Source: Paenibacillus tundrae (GTDB lineage: Bacteria; Bacillota; Bacilli; Paenibacillales; Paenibacillaceae). Taken from it: 64,000 nt of DNA. Made by a program: the position numbers and the translations under genes. The notes under the pieces were generated by a model. That model searched no databases. It was not told the DNA's origin and saw only the letters and a program-made list of their open reading frames with translations. Position 1 is the stretch's first letter. Each line of letters starts with the position of its first letter. Location: the NCBI RefSeq assembly GCF_030812775.1, contig NZ_JAUSTI010000001.1:62001-126000 (forward strand), in the 5' to 3' direction. Shown here piece after piece: positions 8,164 through 17,760 of the stretch.

Positions 8164-9795
8164 ATGAAAGGTGTTACAGAGGCGCTCCGCAGCGGATCAC
8201 GGCTTGCAGAAGACTACATCTGTTCACGTGATGCTGCGCGTGGCCTTTATGAGTATGACATTCACTGGGAATCTGAACTGGATAGACGTGCCGAATGGCT
8301 CGACCAATCGGAAGACACACGTATTAACCGTCAGGACTTGGTAGAATATCTACGTATATATAATAAGCGATTAAACCCTGATGATGCTGTGCAACGATCA
8401 CTCGATCGTTTGGCTGACGAGAATGCGCTGGTAGTCACAGGGGGTCAGCAAAGTGGCTTGTTGACAGGACCCTTGTTCGTTATTTACAAAGCAGCCAGTG
8501 TAGTAGCAGCTGCGCGTGAAGCTGAGACTAGATTACAGCGCCCGGTTGTACCCGTCTTCTGGATTGCGGGAGAAGATCATGACTGGGATGAGGTTAACCA
8601 CACCTATTTACCGGATACCCAAGGCGATATCGTGAAGCTGAAGCTGCATGGTCGGTTTGAGGGGCGTGATTCGGTCAGTAACGTGAAGGTTGACACAGAA
8701 CAGTGGATGGCTTCAATTGAGCAGGTAGAGCATCTGTTACCTGACACGGTACATAAACCGAGCTTAATGAAACTGCTGGTTGATATCCATAACTCAAGTT
8801 ACAATCTTAGTGATGCTTTTGCTCGATTGATTGCTGCGTTGTTTGGCAAAAGTGGACTTATCCTGATGGATGCTGCTTCGCCGGATCTTCGCCAATTAGA
8901 GCAACCCGTTTTTGAACGGATCATTCGTGAAAATGATATATTGCGTGAGGCTTATCTTCACGGAGCTTCATTAGTCAAAGAAGCAGGCTACGACATGCCA
9001 GCAGAAGTGGCAGACGACGGAGCCAACTTGTTTTACATTCATGGAGGAGCACGTTTGTTGTTGCTTTTGAAGGACGGTCTATACACGGATCGGAAAGGTC
9101 TGGTTTCCTTCTCAGAAGAACGATTATTACAAGAGCTGGCAGAACACCCGGAGAGATTCAGTAATAACGTACTAACCCGTCCGTTAATGCAGGATTCGAT
9201 CCTGCCTGTTGTCGCTGTTATTTTGGGGCAAGGTGAGATCTCCTATTGGGGTTTGACACGCACTGCATTTACACAGTTTGGTCTTCAGATGCCCATTCTG
9301 TTGCCACGTTTGTCATTTACCATCCTTGAGGATGTTCATCAGAAACATATGAATCAGTACGGGCTTTCTTTCCAAGATGTGCAGTACCATCTCGAAGAAA
9401 AACGTGATCAGTGGCTTGCTGGCCAAGAGACATTTCAGGTAGAAGAACAATTCAGCCAGGCTAGTCAGGCGATAGCTGATATCTATCGTCCTTTGCTTGA
9501 CCAAATTACGGCAATTCATCCCGGTCTAGATCGAATCTGTGATACGAATTTAAGAAAAATCAACGAACAAATTCAGTATCTACAAAACCAGACGAACAAA
9601 GCGATTTCACTTAAACATCAGGTTGGGCTTAGTCATTGGAATGGCATACAAAATGCTCTGTTCCCAATGAATAAACCACAAGAACGCGTACACAATGCGC
9701 TCTATTATCTGAATCGCTTCGGAACCGAATGGATTGAAGAGTTGATTCAAGATCAGCGTGAATTCCGTGGGCAACATCAAGTGATCAGACTGTAA
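8164..9795 (+). CDS. bshC: Bacillithiol biosynthesis cysteine-adding enzyme BshC
   Basis: Catalyses the last step of bacillithiol synthesis, adding cysteine to glucosaminyl-malate; cytosolic; 543 aa, usual family length. The family signature TGGQQSGLLTGPLFVIYKA lies near residues 95-115 and the nucleotide-binding-type segment PVFWIAGEDHDWDEVNH near 133-150. The C-terminal half carries a long helical region (KHMNQYGLSFQDVQ onward) typical of the coiled-coil dimerisation domain. In Bacillales bshC (yllA) sits between panE and mraZ, as here. The ATG at 8164 follows AGGAGGCAGACCTC. ahcY begins 43 bp downstream without a terminator, so co-transcription is likely. Confidence 0.92.
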   Translation: MKGVTEALRSGSRLAEDYICSRDAARGLYEYDIHWESELDRRAEWLDQSEDTRINRQDLVEYLRIYNKRLNPDDAVQRSLDRLADENALVVTGGQQSGLLTGPLFVIYKAASVVAAAREAETRLQRPVVPVFWIAGEDHDWDEVNHTYLPDTQGDIVKLKLHGRFEGRDSVSNVKVDTEQWMASIEQVEHLLPDTVHKPSLMKLLVDIHNSSYNLSDAFARLIAALFGKSGLILMDAASPDLRQLEQPVFERIIRENDILREAYLHGASLVKEAGYDMPAEVADDGANLFYIHGGARLLLLLKDGLYTDRKGLVSFSEERLLQELAEHPERFSNNVLTRPLMQDSILPVVAVILGQGEISYWGLTRTAFTQFGLQMPILLPRLSFTILEDVHQKHMNQYGLSFQDVQYHLEEKRDQWLAGQETFQVEEQFSQASQAIADIYRPLLDQITAIHPGLDRICDTNLRKINEQIQYLQNQTNKAISLKHQVGLSHWNGIQNALFPMNKPQERVHNALYYLNRFGTEWIEELIQDQREFRGQHQVIRL

Positions 9796-9838
9796 TGTTC
9801 TTCTTAATAGAAGGAATACAATCTAAGGAGGATCTGTA

Positions 9839-11104
9839 ATGACAACACCCGCTCTGCAAAATAGTATTGTGAAAGATATGGGGCTTGCTCCAGAAGGACA
9901 TTTGAAAATTGATTGGGTCGAGGCGCACATGCCTGTCTTAAACCGGATTCGCCGTCAATTTGAGCAGGATCTTCCATTCAAAGGACTAAAAGTTGCGATC
10001 TGCCTTCACCTTGAAGCCAAAACGGCTTATCTTGCTAAAGTGATTCAGGCTGGTGGGGCAGAAGTGACGATTACCCACAGTAACCCGTTGTCCACGCAGG
10101 ATGATGTGTGTGCCGCGCTTGTTGAAGATGGCGTAACAGTATATGCAAAATACAATCCAGAACCTGCCGAGTTCAAACAGCTTCAACTTCGCGCTCTTGA
10201 AGTGAAGCCTGATCTCATCATTGATGATGGTGGCGACTTTGCTACGATTATTGCCTCAGAACGTCCTGACCTTGCTGCAACGATTCGTGGTGGTGCAGAG
10301 GAAACGACAACAGGAATTATCCGTTTGAAAGCATTGGCGAAAGAAGGCCAATTGCAATTCCCGATGGTTGCAGTTAATGACGCTTATTGCAAATACTTGT
10401 TCGATAACCGCTATGGCACGGGTCAGTCTGCATTTGATGGAATTATCCGTACGACCAACCTGGTCGTTGCAGGGAAGAACGTCGTTGTTGCAGGTTATGG
10501 CTGGTGTGGAAAAGGTGTAGCTATGCGTGCCAAAGGGCTCGGAGCGAATGTTATCGTAACCGAGATCGACCCGATCAAAGCAGTAGAAGCACACATGGAT
10601 GGATTCCGCGTGATGACGATGGTGGAAGCAGCTAAGATTGGTGATTTCTTCATCGCAGTTACAGGAAACAAAGATGTAATTACTGGTGAGCATTATGATG
10701 TAATGAAAGATGGTGCAATCCTAAGTAATGCAGGTCACTTTGATGTCGAAGTGAATAAGCCTGAGCTTGCTAAACGTTCCGAGTCTATTCGCACAGTTCG
10801 TCGTAACATTGAAGAATATCGCTTCAAAGATGGACGTAAGATGTACTTGTTAGCTGAAGGTCGTCTTGTGAACTTGGGAGCGGCTGATGGCCATCCGGCT
10901 GAGATCATGGATACAACATTTGCACTTCAAGCACTCGGTTTGCGCTATGTGAGTGAAAACTATGTAAGTCTTGGCAAAAACGTAGTTAATGTCCCGTATG
11001 AAATCGATCAACAAGTGGCTAGCTATAAGCTTGAAAGCCTTGATATTACGATTGATTCACTCTCCACGGAGCAAGAAAAATACCTGGACAGCTGGAAATT
11101 CTAA
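9839..11104 (+). CDS. ahcY: S-adenosylhomocysteine hydrolase family protein
   Basis: Predicted NAD-dependent hydrolase of S-adenosylhomocysteine (or the related S-inosylhomocysteine) to homocysteine plus nucleoside; cytosolic; 421 aa. The N-terminal substrate domain includes HLEAKTAYLAKVIQAGGAEV and GGAEETTTG, then the NDAYCKYLFDNRYGTGQS segment. The NAD-binding domain has GYGWCGKGVAMRAKGLGA, followed by NAGHFDVEV and the C-terminal AADGHPAEIMDTTFALQ. The chain ends at KYLDSWKF, lacking the long C-terminal tail of eukaryotic enzymes, so it resembles the short archaeal/Thermotoga type. Many Firmicutes instead use the MtnN/LuxS route. Adjacent bshC suggests a link between methyl-cycle homocysteine and thiol supply, but that is inference. 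AAGGAGGATCTG precedes the ATG. Confidence 0.85.
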   Translation: MTTPALQNSIVKDMGLAPEGHLKIDWVEAHMPVLNRIRRQFEQDLPFKGLKVAICLHLEAKTAYLAKVIQAGGAEVTITHSNPLSTQDDVCAALVEDGVTVYAKYNPEPAEFKQLQLRALEVKPDLIIDDGGDFATIIASERPDLAATIRGGAEETTTGIIRLKALAKEGQLQFPMVAVNDAYCKYLFDNRYGTGQSAFDGIIRTTNLVVAGKNVVVAGYGWCGKGVAMRAKGLGANVIVTEIDPIKAVEAHMDGFRVMTMVEAAKIGDFFIAVTGNKDVITGEHYDVMKDGAILSNAGHFDVEVNKPELAKRSESIRTVRRNIEEYRFKDGRKMYLLAEGRLVNLGAADGHPAEIMDTTFALQALGLRYVSENYVSLGKNVVNVPYEIDQQVASYKLESLDITIDSLSTEQEKYLDSWKF

Positions 11105-11208
11105 ACGATTCCCAGTAATTACAAGCTGAATAACTGATTCAAACGGTCTACAATAGTGTATTGATGATATGGCTCATAATCGGGTATATTCATTTGCCCG
11201 TAGAAGGA

Positions 11209-11249
11209 AACGTCTTTGATCCTGAGTTACGGGGTCAGAGGCGTTTTTT
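11209..11249 (+). terminator. Terminator after ahcY
   Basis: AACGTCTTTGATCC (11209-11222) pairs, with G-U wobbles, with GGGTCAGAGGCGTT (11232-11245); T-run follows. Confidence 0.75.
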
Positions 11250-11290
11250 GCTTGCTGAAATGAAAAAAAATCAAGCAAGTAAGAAGGGTT

Positions 11291-11319
11291 TTGATTTTTT
11301 AGTGCGAATCTATTATGCT
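11291..11319 (+). promoter_or_regulatory. Candidate sigma-A promoter of the dcw cluster
   Basis: TTGATT (11291-11296), 17-bp spacer, TATGCT (11314-11319). It lies just upstream of the MraZ-type repeats, so a transcript would begin near 11326 and the repeats would overlap the start region. Confidence 0.5.
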
Positions 11320-11359
11320 TAGGTGGTGGAAAGTGGGGCAAAGTGGGAGAAACGGGTGA
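11320..11359 (+). promoter_or_regulatory. MraZ operator (10-bp period repeats)
   Basis: Three direct repeats with exact 10-bp period: AAAGTGGGGC (11330), AAAGTGGGAG (11340), AAACGGGTGA (11350), plus a weaker upstream unit with GTGG at 11320. MraZ proteins are known to bind TGGGN repeats spaced by 5 nt in front of their own gene, which is this pattern. The location immediately downstream of the predicted promoter and upstream of mraZ indicates autorepression of the cluster. Confidence 0.75.
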
Positions 11360-11374
11360 GGAGTGAGTGGGCCA

Positions 11375-11812
11375 ATGTTTATGGGGGAGTTCCAACATAG
11401 CATTGATGATAAAGGGCGGGTTATTATCCCTGCCAAATTCCGCGAATCTCTAGGGCCTTCTTTCGTTGTCACACGGGGGTTGGATCAATGTCTTTTCGTG
11501 TACCCTATGGAAGAGTGGGGGATCATGGAACAGAAACTCAAAGCACTACCTTTAATGAAGTCAGATGCGCGTGCATTTACTCGATTTTTTTTCTCTGGTG
11601 CGACTGAATGTGATTTGGACAAACAGGGTAGGGTAAATTTGCCGGGCAATCTAAGGGAATATGCCAAACTAGACAAAGATTGTGTTGTACTTGGTGTATC
11701 GAACCGGGTAGAGGTCTGGAGCAAAGACATCTGGGAGAATTATTTTAATCAATCAGAAGAAGTATTCAACGACATTGCCGAAAAGCTAGTCGATTTTAAT
11801 TTTGATTTATAA
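11375..11812 (+). CDS. mraZ: Transcriptional regulator MraZ
   Basis: First gene of the dcw cluster, 145 aa. Two tandem AbrB-like swapped-hairpin domains are visible: the first opens [23 protein letters not shown] and the second contains [22 protein letters not shown]. MraZ rings bind TGGG repeats in front of their own operon and control transcription of the division genes; such repeats are visible at 11320-11359. I chose the ATG at 11375 (conserved MFMGE start). The in-frame GTG at 11363 overlaps the GAGGAG ribosome site. rsmH follows after 18 bp. Confidence 0.93.
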   Translation: MFMGEFQHSIDDKGRVIIPAKFRESLGPSFVVTRGLDQCLFVYPMEEWGIMEQKLKALPLMKSDARAFTRFFFSGATECDLDKQGRVNLPGNLREYAKLDKDCVVLGVSNRVEVWSKDIWENYFNQSEEVFNDIAEKLVDFNFDL

Positions 11813-11830
11813 AGTCAGGAGGGGTGCAGG

Positions 11831-12781
11831 TTGTTTCACCACATAACCGTACTCAAAGAAGAGGCAACAGAGGGATTAAACATCAAGCAGGACGGTATAT
11901 ACGTGGACTGCACTTTAGGCGGTGGCGGACATAGTTCCGTAATTGCTTCCAAGCTTGGTCCAGGGGGACGTCTGATCGCATTGGATCAGGATGATTGGGC
12001 TTTGGATAATGCACGTGAGAAGTTAGCTGCTTATGGAGACCGTATAACATTGGTCAAAACCAACTTCCGTGATTTGGAACAAGTTCTTAAGGAACTGGAC
12101 ATTCCACAGAAGGATGGTGTACCACAGGTCGATGGTATTTTGTACGATTTAGGTGTATCCTCACCGCAGTTTGATGAAGGAGAACGTGGATTCAGTTACA
12201 ATCATGATGCTCCACTCGATATGAGAATGGATCAGGATGCATTTTTGACTGCCAAAGAGATCGTAAATGAGTGGCCAGAGAATGAAATTGCTCAGATCCT
12301 ATATCGTTATGGTGAAGAGAAGTTCTCAAGAAGAATCGCACGTGTCATTGTAGATAAGCGAAGTCAGTCACCTATTGAAACGACAGGTGAGCTTGTCGAG
12401 TTAATCAAGGAAGGGATCCCTGCGGCGGCTCGTCGTACCGGTGGACACCCTGCTAAGAGAAGTTTTCAGGCTCTACGAATTGCAGTTAACGATGAGTTAG
12501 GTGCATTCGAGGAAGGCTTGCATCAGGCCGTTCGATGCCTGGCACCAGGTGGACGTGTATCTGTCATAACCTTTCACTCGCTTGAAGATCGGATATGCAA
12601 ACAGATTTTCAGCAGTTATCTGGAGAAGTGTACATGCCCTCCCGATTTCCCTTTATGCGTGTGTGGCGGTAAGGGAACGTTGCGTTTAGTCAACAGGAAG
12701 CCTATGATTCCGACGGAATCAGAATTAGCTGAAAATTCCCGTGCACGCTCAGCCAAACTGCGCGTAGCAGAGAAATTGTAA
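11831..12781 (+). CDS. rsmH: 16S rRNA (cytosine-1402-N4)-methyltransferase
   Basis: SAM-dependent methyltransferase that modifies C1402 of 16S rRNA in the P site (formerly MraW), 316 aa. The start [16 protein letters not shown] is typical. The SAM loop is [11 protein letters not shown] (about 27-37) and the [12 protein letters not shown] and [15 protein letters not shown] motifs follow. The C-terminal segment with [16 protein letters not shown] is a conserved cysteine-rich part. The start is a TTG at 11831 with AGGAGGGG upstream. Second gene in the cluster, between mraZ and ftsL. Confidence 0.93.
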   Translation: MFHHITVLKEEATEGLNIKQDGIYVDCTLGGGGHSSVIASKLGPGGRLIALDQDDWALDNAREKLAAYGDRITLVKTNFRDLEQVLKELDIPQKDGVPQVDGILYDLGVSSPQFDEGERGFSYNHDAPLDMRMDQDAFLTAKEIVNEWPENEIAQILYRYGEEKFSRRIARVIVDKRSQSPIETTGELVELIKEGIPAAARRTGGHPAKRSFQALRIAVNDELGAFEEGLHQAVRCLAPGGRVSVITFHSLEDRICKQIFSSYLEKCTCPPDFPLCVCGGKGTLRLVNRKPMIPTESELAENSRARSAKLRVAEKL

Positions 12782-12809
12782 ACTTAAAGAGTGAAGGAGG
12801 AGCCTATGC

Positions 12810-13217
12810 ATGGCATATACACGTGGTAATCTGGCTGTAAAAGAAAAAGCGTCTCAACAGCGTGTGACCCAGCAACGGTACAAGGAAACTACGAAAGTAG
12901 TCACGCGTCGTACCGGACTTCCCGCACGTGAAAAATTTCTATACTTACTCACTTTGGTGGCAGTAATCGTAGTAGGCGGCGTAATGATGTCACGTTATGC
13001 TCAGATCTATGATCTGAACAAACAAGCACAATCAACGTTATCCGAAGTTAGAGCAGCTGAAAAAACGATTGCTGATTTACAAGTGGAACGTGAGAAATTA
13101 AACAATTTGGTCATCGAACATGCACGTGAACTGGGTTACGTTGAAGCGACGGACAAAAACGTTATTTATGTACCACGTTCAACCAACGCAGGATCTTCTT
13201 CGGATACAGCAAAGTAA
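12810..13217 (+). CDS. ftsL: Cell division protein FtsL
   Basis: Bitopic septal protein that forms a complex with DivIC and DivIB and helps activate septal peptidoglycan synthesis; 135 aa. It has a basic cytoplasmic N-terminus (1-42), one membrane helix (about 43-61) and an extracytoplasmic leucine-zipper-like coiled coil (about 64-110). Sequence similarity in this family is weak; topology, size and position between rsmH and pbpB identify it. GAAGGAGGAG precedes the ATG at 12810; another ATG 4 bases upstream is out of frame. Confidence 0.85.
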   Translation: MAYTRGNLAVKEKASQQRVTQQRYKETTKVVTRRTGLPAREKFLYLLTLVAVIVVGGVMMSRYAQIYDLNKQAQSTLSEVRAAEKTIADLQVEREKLNNLVIEHARELGYVEATDKNVIYVPRSTNAGSSSDTAK

Positions 13218-13233
13218 GTAAAGAGGTGTACCG

Positions 13234-15564
13234 ATGGTAAAAAGAATAAAAATGCGCACGCTACTTATAGGGGGATGTATTACCCTCTTTTTTCTTGTAC
13301 TGGTGATTCGAATCTTCTTCATTCAAATTGTGAACAAAGACTTCTGGACAGAAGAAGCTTCCGGATTGATTGAACGTCAACAGACGATTAAAGCTAGTCG
13401 AGGTTCAATAACAGATCGAAACGGAAATATACTTGCCACGGATGCTCCTGCATACACCGTATCTGTAAACCCTCTGCTAATCAATGAGCTAGGTATTGAG
13501 GATGAAGTTACAACTAGACTCTCTTCTATACTAGGTAAAAATGAAAGTGAAATGCGTGCGATCGTCACAGCGAAAAAACCAGATAATGGCGGATTCTATG
13601 CCCAACGTGAAGTGCGCAGTGAGGGGTACAAGATTGGACCTGACCTCCAAGCGAAAGTGAATGAGTTTCGGGAAGAATTGCAAGAAAAGTATAAGGCGCG
13701 AAATGCTATTGTAATGACACAGGAATCGAAGCGCTATTATCCAGAGGAAACACTTGCTTCACATGTACTAGGTTATATGAATCGTGACGGAAAAGCGGTC
13801 AATGGGCTCGAAGTGTCTTATGATGATGTATTGACAGGGACTGACGGGCATTTGAATTACCAAAAGGATGCCAAAGGCATTAAACTTCCGGGCTCTGAGG
13901 ACACGTATCTGCCACCGAAGAATGGTAAAACGTTGAAACTTACGATTGATGATACGATTCAATATTATATTGAAGATGCCATGAAAGAAGCTGTGGCTAA
14001 ATACAATCCGCTGAGTATGACTGTCATTGCAGCAGATCCTAATACGATGGAAATCCTAGGTATGGCGAACTGGCCAACCTTTAACCCGAATACGTATGGT
14101 GAAACACCGGATCAGAAGAACTTTATCAACCATGCGACCCAATCCATCTATGAGCCAGGTTCCACGTTCAAGATTGTTACTTTAGCAGGCGCAGTTGAAG
14201 AAAAGTTATTCGATCCGAATGCGACCTTTGAATCGAAACGGGTGTATATTGGCGGTTATCCGATCAGTGATAATGGTCATGCTTATGGCTGGATTTCATA
14301 TTTGGAGGGTGTAAAACGCTCAAGTAACATTGCGTTTGTTAACCTCGGTTATAACATGCTGGGCGGTGATCGGTTACGTCACTACATTGACCAGTTTGGC
14401 TTCGGTAAGAAGACCGGGATTGATCTTCCAAGTGAGTCGGCTTCACCAATTAAACCACTGGTGTATAAGTCAGAGATTGCAACGGCTGCTTATGGTCATG
14501 GTCTCGTACAAGTTACACCGATTCAACAGGTGGCGGCTATTTCAGCGATTGCCAACGGCGGAAAACTACTGACACCTCATCTGGTTAAAGAGATCATTAA
14601 TCCGAATGATGGAACGACAGAGGTTATTAAGCCGAAGGAAGTTCGTCAGGTTATTTCTAAAGAGTCTTCCAAACTTGTGAGTGGTTATTTAGAACAGGTT
14701 GTGGCTGACCAAACAATTGGTACAGGGAAAAATGCCTATATTGAAGGATATCGAGTAGCTGGTAAAACAGGTACAGCGAGAAAATGGGATGGCAAGGAAT
14801 ATAGCAAATCCAAGGATGTCGTTTCCTTCATTGGATTTGCTCCTGTGAACAATCCCAAAATCGCGATGTTGGTTCTTATTGACCAACCAAGCGGTGCTAA
14901 CATTGGAGGCGGAACTGCTGCCGCTCCGGTATTCAAGAAAATTGTTAGCCAAACCCTTCAATATTGGGGAATTGCCAAAGAAACAGTTTCAACGGGGAAC
15001 AGTAAAACTAAAGCTGCTCCTGTCATCCAATCCAAGGCTCCTGATCTGATTGGCAAAACAGCGAAGCAAGCTAGAAGCCAATTGTTGAATGCTGGTATTG
15101 CCTATGAAACATTAGGCCAAGGCGAGAATGTAATTCGACAGTATCCAACGGCTGGATCTTTAATGAACCCTGGACAACGCATCTACCTGCTGACGGAAGA
15201 AAGCAGTAAGATGAAGATCCCAGATCTGAAGGGTTCCTCTCTCCGAGATGCCCTTGAAGTTCTCTCTTTAATTAAAGTAGGTGTAACCGTTAAGGGAGAA
15301 GGCTTTGTGGTGAAACAGACGGAGCAAGTGTCAGGTGAACAGCGTACAGTTCAGTTGGTACTTCAAACGGCCAAAGCGGCAGTCACGGGTGTTGGAGATG
15401 ATGCTCCCGATTCTTCGGATGCGGCAGTCGATAAGAATGCCGAAGGTTCAAATTCAGATGCTACTGGGCAGGGAGAAGAGGCGGATCAGGCCGATCAGAA
15501 TGCTGCATCTTCAAGTGGGAACGAATCATCTGAAGGTAATCAGACGGACAGTTCACTTCCATAA
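13234..15564 (+). CDS. pbpB: Penicillin-binding protein 2B (septal transpeptidase, PASTA)
   Basis: Class B penicillin-binding protein, the septal transpeptidase, 776 aa. One N-terminal membrane anchor (about 8-28) is followed by the dimerisation domain (RGSITDRNGNILA). The transpeptidase domain carries SxxK as S310-K313 (EPGSTFK), SSN near 362 and KTGTA near 511. Two PASTA-like repeats lie at about 595-715. The C-terminus is an unusual tail of about 55 residues rich in Ser, Asp, Glu, Asn and Gln, absent from the B. subtilis protein as I know it. Neighbours ftsL (17 bp upstream) and spoVD match B. subtilis order. GTAAAGAGGTG precedes the ATG. Confidence 0.9.
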   Translation: MVKRIKMRTLLIGGCITLFFLVLVIRIFFIQIVNKDFWTEEASGLIERQQTIKASRGSITDRNGNILATDAPAYTVSVNPLLINELGIEDEVTTRLSSILGKNESEMRAIVTAKKPDNGGFYAQREVRSEGYKIGPDLQAKVNEFREELQEKYKARNAIVMTQESKRYYPEETLASHVLGYMNRDGKAVNGLEVSYDDVLTGTDGHLNYQKDAKGIKLPGSEDTYLPPKNGKTLKLTIDDTIQYYIEDAMKEAVAKYNPLSMTVIAADPNTMEILGMANWPTFNPNTYGETPDQKNFINHATQSIYEPGSTFKIVTLAGAVEEKLFDPNATFESKRVYIGGYPISDNGHAYGWISYLEGVKRSSNIAFVNLGYNMLGGDRLRHYIDQFGFGKKTGIDLPSESASPIKPLVYKSEIATAAYGHGLVQVTPIQQVAAISAIANGGKLLTPHLVKEIINPNDGTTEVIKPKEVRQVISKESSKLVSGYLEQVVADQTIGTGKNAYIEGYRVAGKTGTARKWDGKEYSKSKDVVSFIGFAPVNNPKIAMLVLIDQPSGANIGGGTAAAPVFKKIVSQTLQYWGIAKETVSTGNSKTKAAPVIQSKAPDLIGKTAKQARSQLLNAGIAYETLGQGENVIRQYPTAGSLMNPGQRIYLLTEESSKMKIPDLKGSSLRDALEVLSLIKVGVTVKGEGFVVKQTEQVSGEQRTVQLVLQTAKAAVTGVGDDAPDSSDAAVDKNAEGSNSDATGQGEEADQADQNAASSSGNESSEGNQTDSSLP

Positions 15565-15671
15565 CTCGAAATGGCATTATAAAATACAGCTTGTTCTAAC
15601 CCCTGGTTGTCCCGAATATTCATGAATGTAAGGAAGCTCATGATTTTGGGACGAGTGGGGGGATCTTTTTC

Positions 15672-17636
15672 GTGAAGGGATCAAGTGTAAATTTACGGCG
15701 CAGGCTGTTATGGAGTTTAGTTGTTCTAATCTTATTGTTCTCGGCTCTGGTGATACGACTGGCTTATGTGCAACTGGGAAAGGGGCCGGAACTGTCGGCT
15801 AAGGCAGAGGAATCGTGGCGTCGGAACATTCCGTATTCGGCAAAACGGGGAGAGATTCTGGACCGGAATGGAACCTCGCTTGCTTATAATGTGACGAGTC
15901 CAACCATCATGGCTATTCCTGCCCAGGTGAAGGAAGCAGAGGTCACCGCAAAAGCACTCGCTCCACTGCTTGGCATGACGGAAGAGAAAGTGCTGGCAAC
16001 CATCAAGAAAAGAGAACTTATTGTCAGACTACAGCCCGGCGGCCGCAAAATTACGATGGATAAAGCTCAACGCATCCGTGATTTGAAGCTTCCGGGTATC
16101 GTTGTTGCAGAAGACAATAAACGCTTCTATCCTTATGGTGACTTGGCTGCTCATATTCTTGGGTTTACTGGGATCGACAATCAAGGTTTAACTGGGGTAG
16201 AGAAAAAGTATGATGATAAGCTCAATGGCTTGAACGGCAGCGTGTCCTACTTGTCCGATGCGGCCGGAAGGCTAATGCCGGGCTCATCTGAGAAGTATGT
16301 GGAACCGAGGGACGGGCTGAATCTGGAGCTGACGATTGATAAATCCATTCAGTCAATCATGGAGCGCGAGTTAGATCAGGCGATGGTCAAGTTTCAAGCA
16401 AACTCTGCGCTTGCCATTGCCATGAATCCCAAAACGGGTGAAGTGCTGGGAATGGCAAGTAGACCGGGATATGAGCCTGCTGACTATCAACAGTATCCTG
16501 CGGAGATTTATAACCGCAATCTGCCAATCTGGATGACATATGAGCCAGGTTCAACGTTTAAGATCATCACATTAGCAGCAGCACTGGAAGAAAAGAAAGT
16601 GAATCTGCAGCAGGATCAGTTTTTTGATCCCGGCTATGTAGAGGTTGGCGGTGCAAGGTTACGCTGTTGGAAGAAGGGCGGGCATGGGAGCCAGACTTTC
16701 TTACAGGTTGTCGAGAACTCTTGTAACCCTGGGTTCGTAGCTTTGGGTCAAAAGTTAGGGAAGGAATCACTCTTCTCGTATATTAAAAACTTTGGATTTG
16801 GCACCAAAACGGGCATCGATCTTAGTGGTGAAGCGAGTGGTATTCTATTCAAGCTCTCACGAGTAGGCCCTGTAGAACTGGCAACCACTGCATTTGGTCA
16901 AGGTGTATCGGTGACCCCGATCCAGCAAGTTGCAGCAGTCTCTGCTGCAATTAATGGCGGTAAGCTCTACAAGCCTTATGTTACCAAGGCCTGGGTTCAT
17001 CCCGAGACAGGTGAAGTGATGGAGGAAGCTAAGCCAGAGCTAGTAAGGCAAGTCATTTCGGAGGATACGTCCAAACAAGTGCGTGAAGCGTTAGAGAGTG
17101 TTGTGGCAAAAGGTACCGGCCGACCAGCTTTTATTGATGGCTATCGTGTAGGTGGTAAAACAGGAACAGCGCAAAAGGTTATTAATGGGCGTTATTCTTC
17201 CAGTGAACATATTGTATCATTCATTGGCTTCGCCCCAGCAGATGATCCTCAGATTGTCGTGTATACCGCTGTGGATAATCCTAAGGGAATTCAATTTGGT
17301 GGTGTGGTAGCAGCTCCGATTGTACAAAATATTTTGGAGGATGCACTTCACTATATGAAGGTTCCTGTGCGTAAGGATCAAGTTGCCAAAGAATATAAAT
17401 ATGGTGAAACTAAAATCGTAACCGTACCTGATTTAACAGGCGCGACGGTTGAAGACTTGTACGAGGATCTGAACATGAACTTCATGCTCGCGAAGTCCGG
17501 CAGCGGGAAATATGTAATTAATCAAGCACCCAAGCCTGGAGCACGTGTTGATCAAGGGTCAACAATACGAATTTATATGGGCGATGTCCTCAACGATGCC
17601 CATAATCATTCAGCAGAAGAAGGTCAGGAGCCTTGA
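15672..17636 (+). CDS. spoVD: Stage V sporulation protein D (sporulation PBP)
   Basis: Class B penicillin-binding protein needed for spore cortex peptidoglycan, 654 aa, close to the B. subtilis length. An N-terminal membrane anchor (about 10-30) precedes the RGEILDRNGTSLAYN dimerisation segment. The transpeptidase has S294-K297 (EPGSTFK), a later SCN box (ENSCNPGF) and KTGTAQ near 496. One PASTA domain lies at about 583-640. The paralogous pair pbpB-spoVD is as in Bacillus. The start is a GTG at 15672 after a GTGGGGGG site. SpoVD works with the SEDS protein SpoVE encoded at 23116. A mother-cell promoter is expected in the 107-bp gap, but I could not place one with correct spacing. Confidence 0.92.
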   Translation: MKGSSVNLRRRLLWSLVVLILLFSALVIRLAYVQLGKGPELSAKAEESWRRNIPYSAKRGEILDRNGTSLAYNVTSPTIMAIPAQVKEAEVTAKALAPLLGMTEEKVLATIKKRELIVRLQPGGRKITMDKAQRIRDLKLPGIVVAEDNKRFYPYGDLAAHILGFTGIDNQGLTGVEKKYDDKLNGLNGSVSYLSDAAGRLMPGSSEKYVEPRDGLNLELTIDKSIQSIMERELDQAMVKFQANSALAIAMNPKTGEVLGMASRPGYEPADYQQYPAEIYNRNLPIWMTYEPGSTFKIITLAAALEEKKVNLQQDQFFDPGYVEVGGARLRCWKKGGHGSQTFLQVVENSCNPGFVALGQKLGKESLFSYIKNFGFGTKTGIDLSGEASGILFKLSRVGPVELATTAFGQGVSVTPIQQVAAVSAAINGGKLYKPYVTKAWVHPETGEVMEEAKPELVRQVISEDTSKQVREALESVVAKGTGRPAFIDGYRVGGKTGTAQKVINGRYSSSEHIVSFIGFAPADDPQIVVYTAVDNPKGIQFGGVVAAPIVQNILEDALHYMKVPVRKDQVAKEYKYGETKIVTVPDLTGATVEDLYEDLNMNFMLAKSGSGKYVINQAPKPGARVDQGSTIRIYMGDVLNDAHNHSAEEGQEP

Positions 17637-17760
17637 GTCTTAATCAAGGCCTGACCGCAACAAAATGGATCGAGATGCGTTTCATTAATTGGTTATAATG
17701 ACGATAGTATAATAAAGACATATACAGAAGTAGTAAACTTTGAGAAGTGAGGTTATCCAT

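Noticed and set aside
15614..15646. Possible sigma-E promoter before spoVD (GAATATT and CATGATTT)
   Set aside because: Both elements resemble consensus but the spacer is 18 bp instead of 14-15.
17671..17713. TATAAT hexamers before murE (17694, 17708)
   Set aside because: Neither has a recognisable -35 at 16-18 bp, so I do not call a promoter.
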